Shown here piece by piece: positions 24,550-34,650 of a DNA stretch of 64,000 nucleotides (the stretch's first letter is position 1; the number at the start of each line of letters is the position of its first letter). The DNA is taken from the NCBI RefSeq assembly GCF_003385455.1, contig NZ_QNUF01000013.1, positions 1 to 64,000 on the forward strand, given 5' to 3'. This DNA comes from Chryseobacterium rhizosphaerae. GTDB lineage: Bacteria; Bacteroidota; Bacteroidia; Flavobacteriales; Weeksellaceae. A program made the position numbers and the translations under genes. The notes below the pieces were generated by a model, which saw only the letters and a program-made list of their open reading frames with translations, had not been told where the DNA came from and searched no databases.

Positions 24550-25932
24550 ATGAATTTAAAATTACGACTGACCATCCTCAGTTTTCTCCAGTTTTTTGTC
24601 TGGGGAGCATGGCTGATTACGATGGCTAACTTCTGGTTTGGCACAAAACATTGGGAAGGAACACAGTTTGGAGCTGTCTTCGGAACAATGGGAATTGCTT
24701 CCATATTTATGCCTACCATTACTGGGATTATTGCTGACCGTTGGGTAAACGCCGAGCGTATTTTCTCAGTTTTGCATATCCTTTACGGGGCTATTCTTTT
24801 CATTTTGCCGCATTCTGCTGATCCTAATTCTTTCTTTTCGGTGATGCTTGTGGCAATGTGTTTTTATATGCCTACCATTGCCCTTGCCAACTCTATTTCC
24901 TACACCATCCTTAAAAACAATAATTTGGATGTAGTAAAAGATTTTCCACCAATTCGTGTGTGGGGAACTATTGGTTTCATTGTGGCTATGTGGATTACAA
25001 ATCTTACAGGGAATAAAGCAACTGAAGGACAGTTTTATATCGGAGGGGCAATAGCAATTGTTTTAGGAATCTATGCCCTTACTTTACCGAAATGCCCGCC
25101 ACAAAAATTAATAGACAAAACAGCTCCTTTATCTGAGCAATTAGGGCTTAATGCATTTAAGCTTTTTGGGAACTATAAAATGGCTTTGTTCTTTTTGTTT
25201 TCAATGCTTTTGGGAGCAGCACTTCAGCTGACAAATGCATATGGTGATGTATTTTTAAGTGAATTTGCCCATTTTCCAAAATATGCAGATTCATTTGTAG
25301 TACAGAGATCTACTATTATTATGTCTATTTCTCAGGTTTCAGAAACCCTGTTTATCTTGGCAATACCTTTCTTCTTGAAGAAATTTGGAATTAAAAAAGT
25401 AATGTTAATGTCTATGCTGGCATGGGTGTTAAGATTTGGATTCTTTGCCTATGGTGTTCCGGATGGCTATGGATTATCATTAATCATCCTTTCTTGTATT
25501 GTATACGGAATGGCTTTTGACTTCTTTAATATCTCAGGATCTCTTTTTGTGGAGACCACTACAGATAAGAATATCCGTTCTTCTGCTCAGGGGTTATTTA
25601 TGATGATGACCAATGGATTTGGAGCTGTTTTTGGAAGTTATATTGCAGGGTGGGCTATAGATAGATTCTTTACCCATAAGTTTACCACTGCTTCAGATCT
25701 TTCTGCGTACTTGGATACAACAGCTGACAATCCTACTTTCCTGGAGATTTTAAAAACAAGTTTTAATGCAGTTGTGAATTCTGATGGAACGCTTTCTTCA
25801 GTGGTTATGGTGAAAGACTGGCAGCAGATATGGCTTTCTTTTGCTATTTATGCCTTAGTACTTGCTATATTTTTTGCTATACTGTTTAGACATAAGCACA
25901 ATCCGGAAGAGCTGTCTTCAATAAAACATTAA
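24550..25932 (+). CDS. NupG-family nucleoside permease (MFS)
   Basis: A 460-residue inner-membrane transporter with about 12 membrane helices. The start MNLKLRLTILSFLQFFVWGA and the segment GIASIFMPTITGIIADRWVN are characteristic of the nucleoside:H+ symporter branch (NupG/XapB). The IRVWGTIGFIVAMWI segment and a long loop near the end are also family features. It probably imports nucleosides for salvage, matching udk elsewhere in the window, though the two are not linked in one operon. A strong terminator follows. Confidence 0.9.
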   Translation: MNLKLRLTILSFLQFFVWGAWLITMANFWFGTKHWEGTQFGAVFGTMGIASIFMPTITGIIADRWVNAERIFSVLHILYGAILFILPHSADPNSFFSVMLVAMCFYMPTIALANSISYTILKNNNLDVVKDFPPIRVWGTIGFIVAMWITNLTGNKATEGQFYIGGAIAIVLGIYALTLPKCPPQKLIDKTAPLSEQLGLNAFKLFGNYKMALFFLFSMLLGAALQLTNAYGDVFLSEFAHFPKYADSFVVQRSTIIMSISQVSETLFILAIPFFLKKFGIKKVMLMSMLAWVLRFGFFAYGVPDGYGLSLIILSCIVYGMAFDFFNISGSLFVETTTDKNIRSSAQGLFMMMTNGFGAVFGSYIAGWAIDRFFTHKFTTASDLSAYLDTTADNPTFLEILKTSFNAVVNSDGTLSSVVMVKDWQQIWLSFAIYALVLAIFFAILFRHKHNPEELSSIKH

Positions 25933-25952
25933 TTCAATTAATCATAAAAAAT

Positions 25953-25990
25953 AAAAATTGCACTTTTGTCATGAAAGTGCAATTTTTTAT
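25953..25990 (+). terminator. Terminator after nucleoside permease
   Basis: AAAAATTGCACTTT pairs with AAAGTGCAATTTTT around a 7-nt loop, running into T6. Confidence 0.92.
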
Positions 25991-26228
25991 TAAAGACCTT
26001 TTAGGGAATAAGTTTGGTTCCCGTAAACTGCTAATCAGGGATGAAAATTGCATGATAAATTACAATTTTAATTTTCTCTTTTGATAATAAAAATACCATT
26101 TTATTATTAAATAGATATTTTAAGCAAAGAATATTTGTTATTAATTATTGTTTTTATGTGAATGTTCTGTTTTTGAAATACATCATTTGGAAATGTGTTT
26201 TTTTTCGTATTTTGGCACTTTAGTAAAT

Positions 26229-26633
26229 ATGAAAAACATTCAGTTATTAGGACTTTTATTAGTGGTTATAGGGAGTTTTTTACCTTTGGTACATGTACCT
26301 ATTATCGGAAATTGGAACTATTGGAAACTTGACCACTATTTAGCCATCACGTGCTGGCTTTTTGCAGCATGTGCCGTCTTTGGAATCGTAAATAACAATA
26401 CGAAGATCGTAAGGTTTTTTGGTATTCTGCTGATCCTATTCTTTATATTCACATTGATCGCAGTGAAAATGCAGTCTTTAGATTATTTCAGCTTTTTACC
26501 TTTTAAATCATGGAGAGAAACCTTTGCAGGGGTCGTAAAACTGAAATGGGGCTGGGGAGTAGAGTTTCTGGGAGCCTTACTGATGATCGCCGGAGGAAGG
26601 AGTAAAAAAGTAAATAATAGAACACAGATATGA
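26229..26633 (+). CDS. Four-helix membrane protein of unknown function
   Basis: A 134-residue protein with four hydrophobic segments: LLGLLLVVIGSFLPLVHVP, YLAITCWLFAACAVFGIV, FFGILLILFFIFTLIAV and WGVEFLGALLMIAGG. It is not recognised. The frame extends upstream to 26148, but those residues (MFLCECSVFEIHH...) are not membrane-like, and ATG 26229 gives a clean start. Its stop overlaps the next ATG by 4 nt (ATGA), so the two genes are translationally coupled and probably act together. Confidence 0.7.
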   Translation: MKNIQLLGLLLVVIGSFLPLVHVPIIGNWNYWKLDHYLAITCWLFAACAVFGIVNNNTKIVRFFGILLILFFIFTLIAVKMQSLDYFSFLPFKSWRETFAGVVKLKWGWGVEFLGALLMIAGGRSKKVNNRTQI

Positions 26634-27046
26634 GATTTTTTAAAATTTTTCCGGTAATGATGATATTACTGGGTGTTTCACAGGTTAAAGCTCAGAGATT
26701 TGAACTGAAAAAACCGGATAACCCGGCCAAATGTGCCAGTATAAAAGAAGGAAGATTCGTTCGCGTAGACTATCCTGCCGGAATTTGGAATATGACCATT
26801 AAAGACAATGTTCAAACGGAATATTTTAATAATGGTAAAGAATATATAAAATCATCGCTTGTTTTTTTGAATGACTGTAGTTATAAAGCCATAGTCATAG
26901 AGAAAACAGCTCAAAATGATCGCATAAAGGTTGGTGATGTCTTCAGCAATATCATTACGAAGACTCAGGACAACTATTTACAAATACAGACACGTATCGG
27001 GAACTCTCAGATAGAGCTGATATATGCAAAAGCAAAATCAAAATAA
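26630..27046 (+). CDS. Small secreted protein of unknown function
   Basis: A 138-residue exported protein with a signal peptide (MRFFKIFPVMMILLGVSQVKAQ) and a beta-rich mature part with two cysteines (KCASIKEGRF and NDCSYKA), spaced as could form a disulfide. The pattern resembles small periplasmic DUF proteins of flavobacteria, but no family was identified with certainty. It is coupled to the upstream membrane protein by a 4-nt overlap, and the thiolase gene begins 10 nt downstream of its stop. Confidence 0.7.
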   Translation: MRFFKIFPVMMILLGVSQVKAQRFELKKPDNPAKCASIKEGRFVRVDYPAGIWNMTIKDNVQTEYFNNGKEYIKSSLVFLNDCSYKAIVIEKTAQNDRIKVGDVFSNIITKTQDNYLQIQTRIGNSQIELIYAKAKSK

Positions 27047-27056
27047 AATTATACAC

Positions 27057-28235
27057 ATGAAAGAAGTATTCATTGTTTCCGCAGTAAGAACTCCGATGGG
27101 GAGTTTTATGGGAAGCTTATCAACAGTTCCGGCTACAAAGTTGGGAGCTACTGCAGTAAAAGGAGCATTAGATAAAATTGGTCTTGATCCTAATAATGTT
27201 CAGGAGATCTATATGGGGAATGTACTGCAGGCTGGAGAAGGTCAGGCACCAGCTCGTCAGGTAGCTTTGGGAGCGGGTCTTTCAATACATACACCTTCTA
27301 CTACTGTAAATAAAGTTTGTGCTTCAGGAATGAAAGCTGTAACAATGGCTGCACAGGCTATTAAAGCAGGTGACGCTGAGGTAATTGTTGCTGGTGGTAT
27401 GGAAAATATGTCTTTAGTACCTCATTACTATAATGCAAGGGTAGCTACAAAACTGGGTGATATCAAAATGCTGGATGGTATGGTATTAGACGGTCTTACA
27501 GACGTATACAATAAAGTACATATGGGAGTATGCGCAGAAAAATGTGCTGCTGACTATAATATTACAAGAGAAGAACAAGATAATTTTGCAGTAGAATCTT
27601 ATAAAAGATCAGCAAAAGCCTGGAGCGAAGGGAAATTTAATGACGAAATCGTACCGGTTTCTATTCCTCAAAGAAAAGGAGAACCTATCATCTTTGCAGA
27701 AGATGAAGAATATAAAGCTGTGAATTTCGACAGAATTTCAACGCTTCCTACTGTATTCAAGAAAGAAGATGGTACGGTAACGGCTGCTAATGCTTCTACA
27801 TTAAATGACGGTGCTTCAGCTTTAATTCTTGTTTCTAAAGAGAAAATGGAAGAATTGGGGCTTACACCTCTAGCAAAAATCGTTTCTTATGCTGATGCAG
27901 CACACGAACCTGAAAACTTTACAACAGCTCCAGCAAAAGCATTGCCTATTGCTCTTAAGAAAGCAGGATTGGAAGTTTCAGATATTGATTTCTTCGAATT
28001 TAATGAAGCTTTCTCTGTAGTAGGACTGGCTAACAATAAAATTTTGGGATTGGATGCTTCTAAAGTAAACGTAAATGGCGGTGCTGTTGCATTGGGACAC
28101 CCACTGGGAAGTTCTGGTTCAAGAATTATCGTTACATTGATCAACGTATTGAAGCAGAATAATGCAAAATATGGTGCTGCAGCTATCTGTAATGGTGGTG
28201 GTGGTGCTTCTGCAATCGTGATTGAGAATATCTAA
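27057..28235 (+). CDS. Acetyl-CoA C-acyltransferase (thiolase)
   Basis: A 392-residue thiolase with all catalytic residues: the nucleophile Cys88 in STTVNKVCASGMKA, His in the NEAF region (FEFNEAFSVVG) and GHPLGSSGSR, and the second Cys in AICNGGGGAS. Length and motifs match acetoacetyl-CoA thiolase or the fatty-acid oxidation 3-ketoacyl-CoA thiolase; which one cannot be decided from sequence. ATG 27057 is chosen over a longer frame from 27024 that overlaps the upstream gene. Confidence 0.95.
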   Translation: MKEVFIVSAVRTPMGSFMGSLSTVPATKLGATAVKGALDKIGLDPNNVQEIYMGNVLQAGEGQAPARQVALGAGLSIHTPSTTVNKVCASGMKAVTMAAQAIKAGDAEVIVAGGMENMSLVPHYYNARVATKLGDIKMLDGMVLDGLTDVYNKVHMGVCAEKCAADYNITREEQDNFAVESYKRSAKAWSEGKFNDEIVPVSIPQRKGEPIIFAEDEEYKAVNFDRISTLPTVFKKEDGTVTAANASTLNDGASALILVSKEKMEELGLTPLAKIVSYADAAHEPENFTTAPAKALPIALKKAGLEVSDIDFFEFNEAFSVVGLANNKILGLDASKVNVNGGAVALGHPLGSSGSRIIVTLINVLKQNNAKYGAAAICNGGGGASAIVIENI

Positions 28236-28256
28236 TATTCTGTATAGTAATACATT

Positions 28257-28311
28257 ACCATTAAGGAATGGATAATTTTTTTAAAAACTTATTCATTTCT
28301 TAATGGTTTTT
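28257..28311 (+). terminator. Long imperfect hairpin terminator after thiolase
   Basis: ACCATTAAGGAATGGATAA (28257-28275) pairs with TTATTCATTTCTTAATGGT (28289-28307) with two G-U-type pairs, then T4-5. The following promoter -7 box begins 2 nt later. Confidence 0.75.
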
Positions 28312-28312
28312 C

Positions 28313-28320
28313 TATTTTTG
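28313..28320 (+). promoter_or_regulatory. Promoter -7 box of UMF1-type transporter gene
   Basis: TATTTTTG directly after the terminator, 21 nt before the ATG at 28342; no TTG at the expected distance. Confidence 0.5.
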
Positions 28321-28341
28321 TGCTACTAATATTTAATTGAA

Positions 28342-29832
28342 ATGTCTGAAACTGAGAATCGACAGCCTAAAAACATAAAAAATAATCCAAAGATTATGAA
28401 AGCCTGGGCAGTATATGACTGGGCCAATTCTGTATACTCTTTGGTTATTACTTCTACTATTTTTCCTATCTATTATTCTATTCTTACCACTGCGTATGAA
28501 AAAAAGGAATATGTAGCAGAAACAAAAAAGTGGATTGATGTTCCGGTAAGGCACATGATCAAAATTTTTGGAGAAGAATATCAACCGGATGCCGTGTATG
28601 GATATTCTTTAACGATATCATTTTTTGTAGTGGTATTGCTTTCTCCATTTTTGTCCTCATTGGCTGATACCATTGGAAATAAAAAATCATTCCTGCAGTT
28701 TTTCTGTTATCTGGGAGCTACCTCATGTATGGGATTAGCGATGTTTACAGGAATGCACAATGTATTTCTGGGCCTTCTTTTCAGTATAACCGCCAGTATA
28801 GGGTTCTGGGGAAGTTTGGTCTTCTACAACTCATTTCTGCCTGATATTGCCACACAAGATAAACAGGATGCTCTTTCTGCAAAAGGATATGTATATGGTT
28901 ATCTTGGATCTGTAGTCTTGGTAGTAATTTGTTTAATATTAATCCAGGTTTTTGCAAAAGGAGCAGCTCAACAGTTATTATTTACAAGAATAAGCTTCTT
29001 ACTGACCGGGGCATGGTGGTTCGGTTTCTCTCAGTACACGTTCAAGCATCTTCCCCAATTTGGAGATGTGAAAGATAAATTACCTAAGGACCTTGTCTTG
29101 TTAAACTATAAAAACATCTTTAAAAAGCATGAAGAGCAGGGAGGTTTTTTTGAGGTATTAAAAGACAATATGAGCTTTTATAAAGATATTGCCAAAGAAA
29201 GTTTTCATGAATTGTTTAAAGTGGGTGGAGTTCTTTTTAAAGACAGAAACCTTAAATTCTTTTTATCAAGTTTCTTCTTTTATAGTGTAGGAATGCAGAC
29301 CATTTTCCTGATGGCAACATTATTTGGGAAAAGTGAGATCAACCTGGCACAGGATAAACTGATCGGTACCTTATTGGTGATTCAGATTGAAGCCATCATA
29401 GGAGCTGTAATATTCTCAAGGCTATCCAAAAGAATTGGTAATAAAAATGTAATTTCCATTGCTATCGTATTATGGATTGTAGCCTGTCTGTGGGCCTATT
29501 TCCTAAATAAAGAAAACCCTACAGTGGAATATCAGTTCTACGGTGTTGCTGCAGTAGTAGGATTGGTAATGGGTGGTCTTCAGGCCATGTCCAGATCTAC
29601 TTACTCGAAACTGCTTCCGGTAGACTCTATGGAGAATACCACTTATTTCAGCTTTTATGATGTATTGGAGAAAATTGCGATTATCATCGGTACATTTATC
29701 TTTGCCACTCTTATTGAGCATTTCAACAATATGCGTATCGCAGCTTTATCAATGACTGTATTCTTTGGAGCAGGGCTCGTATTGATCCGCTTCCTGAAGG
29801 TTACCATGCGAAAAGAGAGAGATACCTTATAA
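28342..29832 (+). CDS. UMF1-family MFS transporter (Atg22-like)
   Basis: A 496-residue membrane protein with about 12 helices. The opening AWAVYDWANSVYSLVITSTI is the hallmark of UMF1/Atg22-type MFS proteins, and GFWGSLVFYNSFLPDIA and GGLQAMSRSTYSKLLP fit the same family. The eukaryotic relative exports amino acids from vacuoles; bacterial substrates are mostly unknown. It has its own promoter and terminator, so it is monocistronic. Confidence 0.9.
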   Translation: MSETENRQPKNIKNNPKIMKAWAVYDWANSVYSLVITSTIFPIYYSILTTAYEKKEYVAETKKWIDVPVRHMIKIFGEEYQPDAVYGYSLTISFFVVVLLSPFLSSLADTIGNKKSFLQFFCYLGATSCMGLAMFTGMHNVFLGLLFSITASIGFWGSLVFYNSFLPDIATQDKQDALSAKGYVYGYLGSVVLVVICLILIQVFAKGAAQQLLFTRISFLLTGAWWFGFSQYTFKHLPQFGDVKDKLPKDLVLLNYKNIFKKHEEQGGFFEVLKDNMSFYKDIAKESFHELFKVGGVLFKDRNLKFFLSSFFFYSVGMQTIFLMATLFGKSEINLAQDKLIGTLLVIQIEAIIGAVIFSRLSKRIGNKNVISIAIVLWIVACLWAYFLNKENPTVEYQFYGVAAVVGLVMGGLQAMSRSTYSKLLPVDSMENTTYFSFYDVLEKIAIIIGTFIFATLIEHFNNMRIAALSMTVFFGAGLVLIRFLKVTMRKERDTL

Positions 29833-29837
29833 AAATA

Positions 29838-29868
29838 TAAAAGACGTTAATTTTAACGTCTTTTTTTT
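29838..29868 (+). terminator. Terminator after UMF1-type transporter
   Basis: AAAAGACGTTAA pairs with TTAACGTCTTTT, followed by T8. Confidence 0.92.
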
Positions 29869-29983
29869 ATAATTTAATTTACGGATTACGATATTTTAAA
29901 ATATTATTAGAAATTAGCATTAATTTTTCACTACGTTTTGATTTTTTTTGTTTATTTGCTGAGTGAATAAAATTATCAAAATC

Positions 29984-32164
29984 ATGAAAAAAGTTCTATT
30001 GATTTGCTTCATGCAATGTTTTGTTTTGGGGTTTTCCCAGAAATTGAAACCGGTTGCTCAGAAAATTTCGGAATATCATAATGGTAAAATAGAGTCTAAA
30101 ACGTATGACCTGTTTGAAGTTAATAACAACACGGATAAGCTGGCAGAATACAGAAAGTCTGCAACAGATATTAGTGTTATTTCCCTAAAATCTTCCGAGC
30201 TGAAGAGACTCGTTAATGACAAGCCTGACCTTATTGAAATTACATTTCCTTTTGCCGGAGGACGGCAGATTACCGTAGAAATGTATAAAAATCAGATTTT
30301 CACCAACAGTTTCAAAGTGGTTACCAATACCGGGAAAACAGTCAATTATACTCCGGGAGTTTATTATCAGGGAATTGTAAAAGGAAATAATAATTCCATT
30401 GTGGCCTTTAGTTTTTTTAATAATGACGTTGTAGGAGTAGCTTCTACCCCGGAACTGGGAAATATAGTCGTTGGAAAAGCTAAAAATTCTGAAGATTTTG
30501 TAAGCTATTCAGACTCTAAATTGACAGGGACAAACCCTTTTATCTGTGGTGTTGATGAATTGAAAGAAAACAATGATCAAAAAATATCATACGATCCGAA
30601 TGCAAATAAGAATACAACATTAACTCAGAATTGTGTTCGGGTTTATTATGAAGTTTGTTTTAAGCCCTATCAGAATAACGGTTCCAATACAACAACCGTT
30701 ACCAACTGGCTTACAGCTATTCATAATAACATTGCTACGTTATATACCAATGACGATATAAAAACAGCCCTAAGCGAGATCTATATCTGGACTACCCAGG
30801 ATCCTTATACAGGAAGCCCAAGCAGTAATTTAAATAAATTTTCAGCTGCCAGACAAACTTTTAACGGTGATCTTGCCCATTTAATTAATACTCCGAGTAC
30901 TACAAGTATTGCTTTTCTGAATTCCCTGTGTAAAACCTACGCACATGCGTATTCCGGGATTTCTCAGACGTATAATAATGTGCCGGTATATTCATGGACT
31001 ATTCAGGCGATGACTCACGAAATGGGACACGGCTTAGGGTCTCCGCATACTCATGCTTGTGCGTGGAACGGAAATAATACTCCCATTGACTGGTGTGGAC
31101 CCACAGCAATGCCTTCCATCATAAACAGCGAAGGACTTACATGTACCAGTAATGTTCTGCCACCATCAGGTACCATTATGAGCTATTGCCATCTGATGTC
31201 AAACATCGGGATTAATTTCAGTAATGGTTTTGGTACCCAGCCGGCAGCTTTAATTAGAAGTACAATAGACTCCAAACCATGCCTTGGTACCAATTGTACA
31301 ACATCATGTGTTCCAAGTATTTCTTCTATAGCGCCCACTTCTACTACACAGAATTCTGCCAATATGTTCATTACGGATGCTATATCTTCCTCATGGAAGT
31401 ATAAAGTTTCTAAATTGGATGGAACTAATGTGACTACAGGAAATACAAACTCTCCCTCTTTCAGTATCGCAAATCTACAGCCGGGAACATACTATAAAGT
31501 TGACGCTGTAGGTCCATGTGCAAATGAAACATATTATCAAAAATCAGGTCTGGTTCTTACCGATGCAGATTGGTGTGGAGGAGTGCCGTTTACAGATACG
31601 GGAGGTTCTGCCGGAAGTTATAAAAACAATGAAGAACTGGTAAAAACATTTTATCCTGCCTCAGGTTCCTCTATGACCATGACATTTACAGCATTTGACC
31701 TTGAAGAAGATTATGATTTTATGTATGTGTATAATGGGCCTTCTACGGCTTCACCAGTATTTGCTAATGGAAATAATCTGACAGGAAATACCGTTCCCGG
31801 TCCGTTTACATCAACAGATCCTTCCGGTGCTATAACTGTAAAATTTGTTTCTGATGCAGGAGTTACCGCAAATGGCTGGAATGTGAATTTCTCCTGTAAT
31901 GTTTTGGGAGTGGCAGATGTTAACACGAAAAATAACTCAATAAACATCTATCCTAACCCTGCAAAAAATATGATTGTCATTTCATCCGATGAAACATTAA
32001 AATCCTATAAAATTTTTGATGAAGCGGGAAGGTTGGTGTCTTCAGCCTCTTCTTTGAAAGGGAATAAAACAGAAGTAAACCTTTCTTCCATACAGACAGG
32101 AAACTATGTAATCAGTATAGAAACAGAGAAACAGACAGTAAACAAGAAACTGATAAAACAATAA
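29984..32164 (+). CDS. T9SS-secreted reprolysin-like zinc metalloprotease, copy 1
   Basis: A 726-residue secreted protease. A signal peptide (MKKVLLICFMQCFVLGFSQ) leads into a pro-region of about 190 residues. The metallopeptidase domain carries the zinc site HEMGHGLGSPHTH (about 345) and the Met-turn TIMSYCHL. A fibronectin III-like segment, a CUB-like domain (DWCGGVPFTDTGGSAGSYKN, DYDFMYVYNGPS) and a type A T9SS sorting domain (NIYPNPAKNMIVISSDE to VNKKLIKQ) follow. The frame is open to GTG 29963, but ATG 29984 fits the signal peptide. It is first of three tandem paralogues and the most divergent. Confidence 0.92.
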   Translation: MKKVLLICFMQCFVLGFSQKLKPVAQKISEYHNGKIESKTYDLFEVNNNTDKLAEYRKSATDISVISLKSSELKRLVNDKPDLIEITFPFAGGRQITVEMYKNQIFTNSFKVVTNTGKTVNYTPGVYYQGIVKGNNNSIVAFSFFNNDVVGVASTPELGNIVVGKAKNSEDFVSYSDSKLTGTNPFICGVDELKENNDQKISYDPNANKNTTLTQNCVRVYYEVCFKPYQNNGSNTTTVTNWLTAIHNNIATLYTNDDIKTALSEIYIWTTQDPYTGSPSSNLNKFSAARQTFNGDLAHLINTPSTTSIAFLNSLCKTYAHAYSGISQTYNNVPVYSWTIQAMTHEMGHGLGSPHTHACAWNGNNTPIDWCGPTAMPSIINSEGLTCTSNVLPPSGTIMSYCHLMSNIGINFSNGFGTQPAALIRSTIDSKPCLGTNCTTSCVPSISSIAPTSTTQNSANMFITDAISSSWKYKVSKLDGTNVTTGNTNSPSFSIANLQPGTYYKVDAVGPCANETYYQKSGLVLTDADWCGGVPFTDTGGSAGSYKNNEELVKTFYPASGSSMTMTFTAFDLEEDYDFMYVYNGPSTASPVFANGNNLTGNTVPGPFTSTDPSGAITVKFVSDAGVTANGWNVNFSCNVLGVADVNTKNNSINIYPNPAKNMIVISSDETLKSYKIFDEAGRLVSSASSLKGNKTEVNLSSIQTGNYVISIETEKQTVNKKLIKQ

Positions 32165-32215
32165 TAAAAAGTGTTCTCATAATGATATAGAAGTAGAGAT
32201 CATAAAATAATAGAT

Positions 32216-32252
32216 AAACCATAGTAGAATTATTTCTGCTATGGTTTTTTTA
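32216..32252 (+). terminator. Terminator after metalloprotease copy 1
   Basis: AAACCATAGTAGAA pairs with TTCTGCTATGGTTT (one U-G) around TTAT, then T7. A similar hairpin follows copy 2. Confidence 0.92.
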
Positions 32253-32327
32253 TACATTATTAATCTTTATTTATGAGTTTACCTTAATATGTGGGTATTA
32301 TTTGTATTTTTAATTTAAAAATTAATA

Positions 32328-34495
32328 ATGATTAAAAAAATTCTAGTGTTTATTGTGTTGTTTTGGAATTTTTTCAGTTTTGCTCAGGAGATTAAACCTG
32401 TAGCCAGAAAAATCCATGAATATGAGAAATTAAACTACCGTGCGCCAAGGTATGGCCTATTTGATGTGAAAAACCTTGATAATATGGTTGATCTCAGAAA
32501 AATAGCAACTGATGCTACCATCTTTGGTCTTGATCAGCCAAAATTAAAAAGATTAATGGCTGAAAGCCCCGAATTTCTTGAAGTATCTTTTCCTTTTGAC
32601 GGAGACAAAGAAATCACTGTTCAGCTGTATAAAAAGCAGATTTTCACCGCAGATTTAAAGTGAAAACTAAAAAAGATGAACTTGTACCTTACCATCCGGG
32701 AATTTATTATCGTGGCATTGTAAAAGGAGATGATCAGTCTATTGTATCTTTCAGCTTCTTTGATAATGATGTGGTAGGAATTATTTCGACACCAGCGTTG
32801 GGAAATATCGTCCTGGGAAAGATGAAGAATTCAAGCGATTTCGTAAGTTATTCAGAATCTAAGCTGACTGTACAAAACAGTTTTATCTGTGGGGCAGATG
32901 AATTGATGGAAAATAGGATTCAAAGGCCATCACTTGACCCTGAGCAACTCACAAGAAGAACCATGACCGATAATTGTGTACGGGTATTTTATGAAGTAGG
33001 CTACAAACCTTATCAGGGTAATGGATCCAATACAACTGCTACCATTAACTGGATGACTGCTATTCATAACAGTGTTGAAACCTTATATTTTAATGATGAT
33101 ATTAAAATCTCTTTAAGCGAAATATATGTGTGGACAACGCCGGATCCATATACAGGAGGGGCAGATGCCAATCTGGGAATGTTCAGAAGTAACAGACCTT
33201 TTTTTAATGGCGATATTGCAGAGCTCATAACTGTTCCTGGAGGTCAGGGCATGGCATATCTCAACTCATTGTGTTCAGATCTGAAATATGGTTTTTCTCC
33301 TGTTGCCATAAATTATGATCAATTTCCAATGTTTTCAATAACGATCTATACTATTGCCCATGAGATGGGGCATGGATTAGGCTCTCCTCATACTCACGCC
33401 TGTGCCTGGAATGGTAATAATACAGCTATTGATGGCTGTGGAGCCCTAGGTGGATCTCAGGGAAGTGTTTGCCCAGGGCCACTTCCGGGACCGGGAGGAG
33501 GTACTATTATGAGTTATTGCGGTTCGGTTTCCGGAGTTGGAATTAATTTTGCCAACGGATTTGGGCAGCAACCAGCCGAGTTAATAAGGAATATGATTAA
33601 TTCAAAAGCCTGTCTGGGTACGAACTGTACTTCTTCATGTGAAACCACTATATTGGATCTTAGTATTACGGATATAACGCAAAGCACAGCGAGCGTTTTT
33701 ATTATAGATGGTACTTCCATATCATGGAAGTATAGGCTCTCTAAAATGGATGGGACCATTGTGCAGTCAGGAACCACTAATTCAAACAGTTTTAATTTAA
33801 ATAGTTTAGCTCCCAATACCTATTACAATTTATATATAGGAACAGACTGTTCCGGGTCCTCAGCCTTCCAAAAACACAGAACATTTTTAACAGATGGAGA
33901 CTGGTGTGCAGGAGTACGGTTTACAGATTCGGGAGGTACTTCAGGAACGTATTCTAATGATGAAAAGCTTACCAAAACTTTTTACCCACTGTCCAATTCT
34001 AAACTGACCCTGGTTTTTAGCGAATTTAATTTGGAAAGCTTTAAAGACTATATGTATGTGTATAATGGCCCTTCTGCAGGATCGCCTTTATTTCCAAATG
34101 GGAATAATCTTACCGGCTATATTGTTCCCGGACCATTTGTGTCTACAGATCCTACCGGAGCAATTACGGTTGAATTCTTCTCTGATGCTACTGGTACAGC
34201 TAATGGATGGAATGCAGGATTCCTGTGTAAATTTTTAGGAGTGGAAGATATCGATGTAAAAGATAATACCATTTCAATCTATCCAAACCCTGCCAAAACA
34301 ATGATCATCATTTCATCAAAAGAAAATTTAAGATCCTATAAAATTTTTGATGAGGTAGGAAGAGTAGTAACCTCGGCATCTTCTCTGAAAGGGAATAAAA
34401 CAGAAATAAATCTTTCTTCCATACTAACAGGAAATTATATAATCAGTATTGAGACCGAAAAGCAAACGGTAAATAAAAAACTTATAAAGCAATAA
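32328..34495 (+). pseudogene. T9SS metalloprotease, copy 2, broken by a -1 frameshift
   Basis: The reading frame starting at ATG 32328 (MIKKILVFIVLFWNFFSFAQ) stops at 32661-32663 after 111 codons. The next frame, from about 32660, continues the same protein to 34495 with the zinc site HEMGHGLGSPHTH, Met-turn TIMSYC, CUB-like domain and T9SS sorting domain. Compared with copy 3 (GCAGATTTTAAAGT), copy 2 reads GCAGATTTAAAGT; one T is missing at 32654-32656. Restoring it gives ADFKVKTKKDEL, identical to copy 3. The lesion is in the pro-region, so the catalytic part cannot be made with its signal peptide. A homopolymer sequencing error or phase variation are alternatives. Confidence 0.88.
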
Positions 34496-34528
34496 CATAA
34501 TGGGTTCTCCTATGATAAAATAATAGCT

Positions 34529-34567
34529 AAACCACAGTGAAATTATTTCTACTGTGGTTTTTTTATA
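34529..34567 (+). terminator. Terminator after metalloprotease copy 2
   Basis: AAACCACAGT pairs with ACTGTGGTTT with a TTAT-centred loop, then T7; homologous to the hairpin after copy 1. Confidence 0.9.
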
Positions 34568-34650
34568 CATTGATGATTTTTATTCTTCTTTATGTATAGA
34601 TATGCAGTGATATGTGTGTATTTATTTATATTTTTAACAAAAAATTAATA

